Part shown: piece by piece, positions 56,625 through 64,000 of the stretch | Position numbering within the stretch: the first letter of the stretch is position 1 | Layout of the letters: every line of letters starts with the position of its first letter | Assembly: GCA_008729055.1 (NCBI GenBank) | Contig: SDUX01000008.1 | Location: 2,294,001 to 2,358,000, forward strand | Direction: 5' to 3' | Length of the DNA stretch: 64,000 bases | Source of the DNA: Pyropia haitanensis | Taxonomy: Eukaryota > Rhodophyta > Bangiophyceae > Bangiales > Bangiaceae | Position numbers and translations under genes: made by a program | Notes under the pieces: model-generated | What the model saw: only the letters and a program-made list of their open reading frames with translations | Databases searched by the model: none | Told to the model about the DNA's origin: nothing

Positions 56625-56920
56625 CCCACCGCCGTCGCAGACTGGCCGCCGCCACCACCACCACCACCACCCCCACCGCCACCGCCACCGCCACCGCCGC
56701 CGCGGCCGTCGCCGGTGCCGCCGTCGGCGGCAGCGTCGGCGCCGACAAACGAGACGACCAGCTGGTGGAGCGCCGCCTGGACGCTGTCGCCGCGGACGCC
56801 ACCATAGCCGCCGCCGCCGCCGCCGCTGCCACCGCCGCTGCCACCGCCGCCACCGCCGCCACCGCCGATACCACCGCCAATGGCAGCGGCGGCCGCCGCG
56901 GCGGCCCCAGACGGCGCCAT
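53056..56920 (-). CDS. Gamma-tubulin complex component 3 (GCP3/Spc98 family)
   Basis: The start is the ATG at 56920 (MAPSGAAAAA). Exon 1 runs to about 56435 (CARLLASTLGPPP, AEEPLVRAVAARLARAGR). An intron or unresolved gap lies in 56140-56435, then VTQIAARLRAGG continues. GRIP1 (N-terminal) motifs: DALLAVQGVDGRLSRW, RDLFLHIVELGFLYRRIAD, LRRLFVWANREAERLRWL, DPYGEFFIVD, WFRRYRVRRDMVP. GRIP2 (C-terminal): LCAIRRFVLLSQGDYTQHLM, RLDVKLLPSP, GWDVFSLTYRVDDAPLSTVF, YLRVFRFLWRLKRMEHVL, VQYYCMFEVLEGSW. The D-V-F-S-L and L-R-V-F-x-F-L-W-R-x-K-R-M-E blocks are typical of GCP3 rather than GCP2. Acidic and poly-Gly insertions sit between conserved blocks. A one-base jump in the C runs at 53165-53230 leads to the true C-terminus LLFRLDFNDYFASHGRG, ending at 53056. 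It nucleates microtubules with gamma-tubulin and GCP2. The terminal AGGTGAGA could also be a splice donor. Confidence 0.85.
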
Positions 56921-57829
56921 CACCCGCCGCCGCCGCCCCGGCCGCGCGCCGCACCCGCCCGTCCCGACGGGGATGGGGTCGAGCGCGGGCGGCGGCAGCG
57001 GTGGCGGCGGCGGCAGTCGCCAGTGACCGCGGGCGACGGCGGGGGGAAGAGGGAGGGGGGGGGGGGGGGGGGGGGGACAATGGCGCGCGCGCGCGCCCGG
57101 CGAGGACAGACGGCGGCGCAGTGGTGTCAAACCCGCGAACGTCCGCGGATCAAATTTTCGCCCTCTGGGCGTGCAATCGGCCGTGCAACGGCGTGAAAAC
57201 CTCACTCCAAGGGGTCTCAGACCACGGTTTTTTGGCACGCCGACGCACGGCGCCGTACACTTTTGAGGCATGAGTTCCGGAGCACTTCTTTTTCCCAGCC
57301 GCCGTACGGGAGCACTGGAGCATGAGCACGTCCTGCAGTATGTCATCGGAATCCATGCTCGTCGTCCTCAGTCGCTCTGACGTCAACACGATGCACGTTT
57401 TTGTGCTTTGCGTGCCATGCGATGGCACGGGCCATGCGCAGTGGAGCGCACGCCTTTGCAAGGAGCAGTGCACTCCGATGCACGCCGGGCCCAGATCTAT
57501 TCCCGAAACAACCCAATTGGCAGTAGTTGGGCTGTCCCAAAGCACGCCCTCACTCTCAGAAATCCATCCTCATTCCGCCGGACGGTGACGGTTTCGAGGA
57601 TAGCGCCAATGACCTTGCCTTATGGTCCAGCACAGTACACAGGCCACCCACACTTGTTGAATTGGGCCGTAGTAAATAATCTGGCAACACGAACCGTCCG
57701 TGCACTGCTGCGTGCCAAGGCGTGCGCTCCAGCGTGCACTGTGTGCAATAATCTGTGCACAGAGTGCAAAATTTCGTGCCATCGACGCACGCGGCGTGCA
57801 CTCGGGGTCGGTCCCCCCCCCCTCTCACA

Positions 57830-58428
57830 GCGCTGTGGTGCTTAAAGGGAGGTTCAGGAAAAGCCTGTTTTGCCCTGTTGCGGGGCCCGCAGACGAGTCC
57901 ACAGACGGTGGCCAGGATGGTTGTGGAACGCGTTTTCTCTCGGATTTTGCGGATCCGCTGTGGGCCATGTGCAAAACTTTGCGGAGCACCGCGCGGCACT
58001 CGAGTGCATCAGCCAATTATCACTCAGCACGCGTGGTGCCCCCGGTCACAAGCCAATCAGTACTCTTCTAAGGCCCGGCGGCTTCCTGGGAGAAAGCGTG
58101 TTCTGAGGCCCTGTCCACAGGTTTTTTGTGGATTCCACAATTTTCTGCTGGGTGTTTTTGACAGCTGCTGTGGGGCGCACAGGACGGTGACGGTCGGGCG
58201 ACATACACCCTGCTCTCTGACATGCTCTTGTAGCTCTGTTTACGGTGCTTCACGCAATGGTGGTACGCAGGGTGTATGTCGACCGACGGCATGACCACAG
58301 GAGATAGGCAAAAAAAATAGAGAAAACTGGGGCGCATCGGACCGTGAGAGGGGGTCCACAAAAGAGTGCGCAACCTGCAAACACGATTTCGGGCCGATTC
58401 CTGAACCTCCCTTTAAGCACCACAGCGC
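57830..58428. repeat. Inner 31-bp perfect inverted repeats
   Basis: The left arm is 57830-57860 and the right arm 58398-58428, identical as reverse complements over 31 bases (left arm starts GCGCTGTGGTGCTTAAAGGG). The arms are 537 bases apart. Sequence immediately inside the two arms is only faintly similar, which suits either terminal repeats of one element or two old copies in opposite orientation. Confidence 0.7.
58199..58281. repeat. 15-bp stem inverted repeat (potential hairpin)
   Basis: CGACATACACCCTGC at 58199-58213 and its exact reverse complement at 58267-58281 are separated by 53 bases. They lie inside the inner inverted-repeat pair. Confidence 0.65.
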
Positions 58429-59072
58429 AGGCCCCGTCAGGGGCTGTGCACGCCGCGGCACGATGGCCCGACGTTCGCGGGTTTGACACCACTGCGCGGG
58501 GGGGGGGGGGGGGGGGGGGGGGAGAGCCGACGCACCGCCGCGCGGCCGCCAGCAGCGCGCGGCAGGCGGGACGCGGCGCGCCGGGCCGGCCGCGTCGCCT
58601 CCTTACAGTGGTGCCGAACCGGGCAACGGCAGCGCGCGGGCGGCGCGGCCGCGGCGTCGGCGCGCGGCCGCCGCGGTGGCAACGCGCGGTGCAGAGGCGC
58701 TGGCTGCGCGCGGCGGGCTCGACGCGGCCGCGCGGCCCCGCAGGCAGACGCCCGCGTGGCCGCGTCTGGTGGGCGCCACGACGGGGGCGGCGCCCCGGGG
58801 TGGGGACGGCTCGGCCGCCGGTAAACTTGCCGGCAGGCAGGCAAGGAAGGCGTGGCGACCGCTGCGTGTATGTACATACGACCATCGAAACAGAGCGCCG
58901 ACCGCTACCACGACCGCACACGCGCACAAGGCAGCGGCGGTGGGCAGTCAAGCCGGTCGAGGCGCAAAGCGGGACGTCCAGCCCAACCACACACCGGCTG
59001 CACGCCCCCCCCCCCCCCTTCCCCGGCCACCACCCCCACCGCCCGCCCCCAGCCCCCAGCCGGCGCCGCCCG

Positions 59073-59762
59073 TCACGCGCGGCGCACCTGGCGCTCCACG
59101 CGGGCGGCGGCCTTGACCAACCCCCCCCCCCCCCCCATCGTGCGGATCAGCACCACCCGCCGGCCCGGCGCGGCGGACCAGCCGACGCCGACAGCACGCT
59201 CCCCCCCCCCCCCCCCGCCAGTGGGCGCCCACTCCCGCCCCGCAACGGAGCTGACGCCCAGCGGCAGCCGCTGCAGCGACGGCGACGCCGAGTTGCCACC
59301 CCCGTACGTGCGGTCCAGCGGCGCGGTCGTGGCGGTCACCGCCGCCGCCGGCGCGTCGAGCACCACCCGCAGGTTGTCGGCGGTCCAGTCGCCCGCAATG
59401 TCCGCCGCGTCGAGGCGGGGGCCCGCCGCAAAGGGCGGCGGCGGCACCACCCCGGGCGCCTCGACGCACAGGTCGATCGCGTCGAGGCGGCGGTCACGGT
59501 AGTGGTGCCACACCCGCAAGCGGGAGCTACCCTCGTACGCGAGGCACGTGGCAAACGTGAGCGTGCCGGCGGCGGCGGCGGCGGCCGCCGCGGCGGGGCC
59601 GACGCTCCACCCGCCGGCGTTGGTGTAAAAGGCGCCGGCGGCCATGGCCGCCGCGAGGGGGGTGGTGGGGATGACCGTGTCGGGGATGGCCGTGCCGGGG
59701 GGGGGGGGGGAGGCGGACCGCCGCCCCCGCCGCCGCCCCCGCCGCCGCCGCCGCCGCCACCG

Positions 59763-59794
<32 letters not shown>

Positions 59795-60005
59795 CGCGGC
59801 GTCGCTGACAATGGAGGTGGTGACGACCAGCGCCGGCGTCGGGTGCCCCTCCCCGCCGCCACCACCAGCCGCCGCCACCGTCACCGCGACGGCGGCCTCC
59901 CACACGGGCACCCCATCCGGCGTGAAGCGCGCGAGCCGCCCCGCCCAGCGGCCGCCCCCGTCACGCCCGACCGCGGCCGCCACAAACGCGTCGGCGGCCG
60001 GCTCG

Positions 60006-60036
<31 letters not shown>

Positions 60037-60235
60037 TCCGCGGCACAGCCGCGGCGGCACCCGCCGCGGCGGCCGCCGGCCGCGGCAGCCGGCAGCCGCG
60101 GGCCGGGCGGCGCACGCCGACGCCGCCGCCGCCGCGGCGGCCGCCCCACACGCGGCGGGTCGGCTGGGCCACTGGCGGGGGGGAGGCGCCAACGACGATA
60201 AAGGCAGGGGCGGATGGGGCGGGGGAGCGCCGCAT
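59073..60235 (-). CDS. Protein of unknown function with plastid-like leader, possibly lipocalin-like
   Basis: ATG at 60235 (MRRSPAPSAPAFIVVGAS). The first 80 or so residues are Arg/Ala/Pro rich without acids, resembling a plastid leader, and end in a poly-Ala run. Then WAGRLARFTPDGVPVWEAAV and a beta-rich ALVVTTSIVSD lead into a poly-Gly block at 59710-59800, where the frame shifts by one. The second half reads AAGAFYTNAGGWSVGP, LTFATCLAYEGSSRLRVW, HHYRDRRLDAIDLCVEAPG, GDWTADNLRVVLDAP, LDRTYGGGNSASPSLQRL, REWAPTGG and GRRVVLIRTMG, ending VERQVRRA at 59073. Alternating hydrophobic strands and the W-x-G-x-x-x-R-F-x-P-D-G opening recall plastid proteins of the DUF3598/lipocalin-like type. That is a weak resemblance, not an assignment. 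Total length is about 387 residues. Confidence 0.5.
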
Positions 60236-60875
60236 GGTGCGAGGGGGGGGGAAGGGGGGGGGAGAGGGGGGGGCAGCTGGGGACCCGCCTTTGAGTGACG
60301 ATGGCAGGGGAAAGGGTGATGAAAGAGGGCGACGGGAGAACGCGGCGCCCCGCCCAGCAGCACCGCCCAGGGGGACAACCGCAGGCACCAACTGGCGGCG
60401 ACTGTTAGGCAGAGGGCGCCACGCCGCCGACGCTGCCGCGCGCACTGCACCAGCTGGCCACGGCCGTGCCGCCGACGCGGCACCCTCCAGCGCTGCAGCT
60501 GGGCGGGCGGGGGCTGCTGGAGGCTGCGCAGGGATAGGATGGATCGGGCGGTGTGGATCACGCGCCCACACTGAACTGGTGGCGCGCGTGCACCGCGCCG
60601 CCGCGCGCGTGCGACGGCAATGAGGCTCGCGTCGACGCGCCAGCCGGGGATCCCCCCCCCCCCCCGCCCCCACCCACGGCCGCGTGACAGGTCCAAGAGC
60701 CGATGGTTGGTTTCGGTTTGCGTTGCTCCACGACGGCCACCCGCTGGCGCCCAGCGGGGCACACCGCCGGCAGTCCCACCGCCCACAACCCCACACGGTG
60801 GCGCGCCGCGCCGCATCGCGGCCGGTGCCGCCGGCCCGCCGCGCCCGCCGCGGCGGCCGCACGGCGGCGCCGCGC
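60236..60875. other. Intergenic, no gene seen
   Basis: Upstream space of the gene ending at 59073 and downstream space of the membrane-protein gene (both minus strand). GC-rich, with a C run at 60653-60665; no frame has support. Confidence 0.5.
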
Positions 60876-61006
60876 TCACCACCGCCCCCCCCACCGGTCC
60901 AGCGTCTGCCGCGGCTCCGCCGCGCCCGCCGCGGTCGGCGACGGGGGCACCCACGCCGGGTCGTCGTCCGCCCCGGCGCCCCCCTCGCCACCCCGCCCCG
61001 CCGCCG

Positions 61007-61049
<43 letters not shown>

Positions 61050-61116
61050 GGCGGACCGCCAGCCGCCCACCCGCCCCGCCGACGGCCACCGCGGTCGCGG
61101 CGCCGTCACGGGCGGT

Positions 61117-61147
<31 letters not shown>

Positions 61148-61213
61148 GTGGCGGCGACGGCGGTGGCGACGTGCACGGTGGCGGCGGGCACCCCCTGCGG
61201 AGGGCGGCGGGCA

Positions 61214-61244
<31 letters not shown>

Positions 61245-62795
61245 GGCGGTCACGTCGCCGAGGACACCCGACGCGGGCCACGGGTCCCAGGGGCCCTCTG
61301 TCGACGCCGACGACGCCGTCAACGCGCGGGCGCCCGCTTTCATCGCCGCCGCCGCGCCGGCCGCGCCGCCGCCGTGGCCGCCAACCGACGCGCCGGCAGC
61401 GGCCGCCATGCCACCACACCCCCCCGACGAGGCGGTCCCGCCCCCACTGCCGCGGCGGCGGTCCACGTCACCACTGCAAGGCGGCGCGCCGACGTTGCCA
61501 CGGCCGTCGCGCCGCCGCCGCCGCCACCGTGAGCCACCCACCGCCACCGCGGCGATGAGCAGCCCCGCCGCCACCCCCCCCGCCGCCACCCCCGCAATGG
61601 CCGGCCCCGACAGGAGTGCGCGCCCGCCACCGCCACGCCCCGCCGCCGCGCCGTCCGCCCGCGGCGTGCCGTTGGCGCCGTCACCGCCGCGCTCCCCCCC
61701 CCCACCCCCACCGGCAACGGCCGCGCCGGCGGCGGCGGCGGCGGGCGCGGGCCGCCGCCGCCGTGGCCGCGTGCCCGGCGCCACGCACGCGCCGTCGGGA
61801 ACCGTGGGCGACCGAAACGCCACGTACTGGGCGGCGTCGCCGCCGCCGCCGCCGCCTGGCGGTGACGCCGGCGGCGGCGGCACCGACACGGGAAACGCGC
61901 GGGCGGGGACGGAGCGGGCAAACGCGGCGCTCACCGCCGTCCGCGCGTCGGCTACGGGCGCCCACGGTGGCGGCGGCGGCGGCGCCCCCGCGGGGCGCGC
62001 GCCCAGCGTCGCGGCAAACGCCGCCGATACGGGCGCGCCCTCCCATGACCCGTTGGACCGCAGCGGCGCGCCCGCCGGCCGCGGGCCGGGGCGCTCCCAG
62101 ACGGCCCGGACGGCCAGGGCGGCCACGTCGGCGGCGCCGCGGCGGCCCGTAAACGCGAGGCGTGCGCCCGTCGGCACGTCCATGGTGAGCTCGTGGGTGA
62201 GGTCGGTGCTCGCGGCGGGCTGCTGGAACTGGAGCCGATCATCCTGGCGGGGTGGGGGTCCCCGAGCAAGGGAAACAGGGGCAGGGAACGGGGCAAAGGA
62301 GAGCGGGGAGCAGAATGCCGTCGAGAGCGGGCCTCGGTCAGCACCCACAGTGCATACGTTGGACGACCCAGTGCGGGCAGGGGCAGCACGGGGGTCTGCG
62401 GGCCGGGACGACCAACACCCCCTCCCCGCCCCCCCTCTCAACCGCCCCCTCCTCGCAAGACGCGTCCGGCATCCGTCCCCCCGCCCCCTCCTGCTTAGCA
62501 CGTACCACAAACACGCGCAGCTCCCGGTACCCAGAGTGGACCACCATCGCCACCGCGCACCGCACCGGCAACGGCGTTGCCGCCGCGCCGCTGTTGCCGC
62601 CATTGCCGACGCTGCCGCCGCCGCCGACGCCATCCACTCTGAGAGGGGGAGGGGGGGGCGGCGCCGCCGCCGGCACGTCGCCACAGCCGCCGACTTCCGC
62701 GGGCAGGGGGGCGGCGAGCCCCCCCGCGCCAATCAGACCGCCGCCGCCCGTGCATGGCAACACCCGCACCGCCCCGACCACGGCCGCCGCTGCCG

Positions 62796-62826
<31 letters not shown>

Positions 62827-62874
62827 CGCAGCCCCGCACAGTCCCCGACGGCGGGCTCGCGGGCGGGGAGTCAT
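60876..62874 (-). CDS. Single-pass membrane protein with signal peptide, unknown ectodomain (2 exons)
   Basis: Exons are 62874-62506 and 62243-60876 (578 residues). The intron is phase 0 with a consensus donor GTACGTGC and acceptor CCCACCCCGCCAG. The N-terminus MTPRPRARRRGLCGAATVAT followed by poly-Ala/Val is a signal peptide. The exon 1 ectodomain contains VRCAVAMVVHSGYRELRVFV. Exon 2 continues DDRLQFQQPAASTDLTHELT, MDVPTGARLAFTGRRGAADV, LAVRAVWERPGPRPAG, NGSWEGAPVSAAFAATLG and AAQYVAFRSPTVPDGACVAP. A membrane helix (GPAIAGVAAGGVAAGLLIAAVAVGG) is followed by RWRRRRR, a strong stop-transfer. The cytoplasmic tail is Gly/Ala/Ser/Pro rich with an acidic patch, ending DRWGGRW. The frame is intact throughout. 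The ectodomain has strand-like periodicity but no family I recognise. Confidence 0.7.
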
Positions 62875-64000
62875 GGTCAGAAGGATGCGGTCGCCCGCGG
62901 GTCCCTCTGATCGTCCCCCCCCGCGTCACTTCAGCTCCTCTCTCCCCCCGACCCCGACGTCCCGCCTCCCCGCCCACCCGCCCGCCCGCCCGCCCACTCA
63001 CCCGTCCGTCCGTCCGCGCCCACGTGACGCCTGCCGCCCGCCAAGAACGCGGACGGCCCGTATCGGACGAGTGCCGACGCGGCAACGGGCGGCGGCGGTG
63101 CAACGGAGGGCCCCGCGGGGAGGAGGTCGCGGCAGCAACGGAGGGAGCGGTAAACCATTCCGCCGGCACGCGACACGCCGCCGCCGGCACCCGGCTATGT
63201 ACAGCCGCCGCCGTGTTGGGAGTGCAGAAGAGGAGAGCCCAGCAGTAAAGAGCGAGGACATTGGGGGGGGGGCACGAGACGGACGCCATCTCCCGATGCG
63301 TCCGTCGGTGGTGGCTCCGCCCCCCACCCCCCACGCCACTGCTATGCGTTGCCCACAATCAGCAGCCGCCCGACTGACGGGCAGCCATCACAAAGCGGGG
63401 CGACTGCCACGGATCGAGGACGCCTCGGCTGGGCGCGTGGCGGGGTGGGGACGGCAGACGGGGACGGCAGACGGGGACGGCAGTGGCAGCGTCAGCCGGT
63501 CGGCACCGGAGGGCATCGGGGCGGCTGCCACGGCGACGCCACGCCACGGTCCACGCGGCTGGGCGGCGGCAGGGGCGGAGGCGGCCGCCAGCAGGGTCGC
63601 CACCCCCCTCCAACCAAAGGCCGCACCGCCCGCCACGGCTGGGGCGGTAGGTGCCAGCAGGAGGGTGACAGTCAAAGCAGCTCCACTTCGCGACCGAGCT
63701 CGTCCACACTGCAATGGCAAGGCGCACCGAGCACCGACACCATAGCACAGAGCCCACCGCGACGAAACGTGTCAATATGCGCAGCGACGCGGGACGAGCA
63801 GAGTGTTTGTTCGACGCGCACAGAAAACCGCGATTTCCATGAATGCAATTGAGAGTAAATTTCTTGGTCTTGCTGTTGACTGTCCTCATCATTGCACGAT
63901 CTTTACACCATCAACTCGTGCTTCAATTACCATGACAATCGGGTAGAGATCGTTGTGTGTGTGCCGCGTGTCTCTCAAGACGGACAGGAACAGAGAAGAC
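62875..64000. other. Window end, no confident gene
   Basis: 62.88-63.25 kb is the probable promoter of the membrane-protein gene. From 63.3 kb on, open frames on both strands (for example minus 63892-63359) show no domain and no start with a good context. A short direct repeat, GACGGGGACGGCA, occurs around 63455-63482. The last 200 bases are AT-richer (AAATTTCTTGG at about 63858). Confidence 0.4.

Larger units (their letters stand above)
57116..58497. repeat. Outer 27-bp inverted repeats bounding a 1.4-kb island
   Basis: The left arm is 57116-57142 and the right arm 58471-58497, perfect reverse complements (left arm begins GCGCAGTGGTGTCAAACCCG). The enclosed 1.38 kb is AT-richer than its surroundings and includes a second, inner inverted pair. 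The layout resembles a non-autonomous DNA transposon, but I see no clear target-site duplication because both flanks run into GC-rich or poly-G sequence. Confidence 0.6.
56921..59072. other. Intergenic: promoter of GCP3 and AT-richer inverted-repeat island
   Basis: 57.12-58.50 kb is the least GC-rich long stretch of the window and is bounded by G runs at 57055-57076 and 58498-58522. It contains nested inverted repeats (separate entries) and many GTGCAC/TGCAC words. No open frame in it exceeds about 180 codons or shows a domain. 58.5-59.07 kb is GC-rich without a supported gene. Confidence 0.5.

Noticed and set aside
58605..58640. TTACAGTGGTGCCGAACCGGG, which resembles an LTR end plus a tRNA primer-binding site
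   Set aside because: No matching second LTR, polypurine tract or reverse transcriptase frame exists in the window.
1..64000. CRISPR arrays, prokaryotic operons or rRNA/tRNA genes
   Set aside because: No regularly spaced short repeats with unique spacers, no ribosome-binding sites ahead of starts, and no rRNA or tRNA signature. Introns and eukaryotic protein families point to a nuclear genome.

Overview
The window looks like nuclear DNA of a photosynthetic eukaryote with an extremely GC-rich genome. Its genes are few and mostly intronless or have one or two introns. The introns are GT-AG and often carry a poly-C tract just before the 3' splice site. Start codons sit in CACC-ATG type contexts, and proteins are padded with Ala, Gly and Pro homopolymers. 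One gene encodes an ORANGE-type plastid protein and at least two others carry plastid-like leaders. A bangiophyte red alga of the Porphyra/Pyropia kind fits best, but that is inference from composition and gene style; no ribosomal, phycobiliprotein or organellar marker is present to prove it.

Layout, left to right. 0.3-1.5 kb (+): ORANGE-like DnaJ-zinc-finger protein. 4.5-6.2 kb (+): small three-exon Gly-rich protein of unknown function. 7.2-8.9 kb (-): ZIP metal transporter. 10.5-11.4 kb (-): secreted alpha-carbonic anhydrase with one altered zinc ligand. 12.4-13.0 kb (+): small helical protein with a plastid-like leader. 14.5-16.6 kb (+): G3BP-like NTF2/RRM/RGG RNA-binding protein. 18.3-21.1 kb (-): R3H-SUZ protein. 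23.0-26.6 kb (+): PWWP-AWS-SET-Tudor chromatin protein. 29.0-30.4 kb (+): membrane/secreted protein ending in a Hedgehog-type Hint domain. 32.1-33.7 kb (+): GNAT acetyltransferase fused to a glyoxalase (VOC) domain. 35.4-36.3 kb (+): single-pass membrane protein. 36.8-47.0 kb (-): a giant acidic, repeat-rich protein. 49.9-52.5 kb (+): Cys-rich secreted protein. 53.1-56.9 kb (-): gamma-tubulin complex protein 3. 57.1-58.5 kb: AT-richer island with nested inverted repeats. 59.1-60.2 kb (-): unknown protein. 60.9-62.9 kb (-): single-pass membrane protein with signal peptide. The right end has no convincing gene.

There is no operon logic and the genes have unrelated jobs. Loose themes are post-transcriptional RNA control (NTF2/RRM and R3H-SUZ as neighbours), chromatin (PWWP-SET), the cell surface (Hint, Cys-rich and two or three membrane proteins) and plastid/inorganic-carbon physiology (ORANGE, carbonic anhydrase, ZIP).

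A recurrent technical feature is that in most long genes the conserved reading frame jumps by one base inside a run of G or C. I describe those genes as single loci and mark where the jumps fall; gene spans are given from first to last coding base, including introns.
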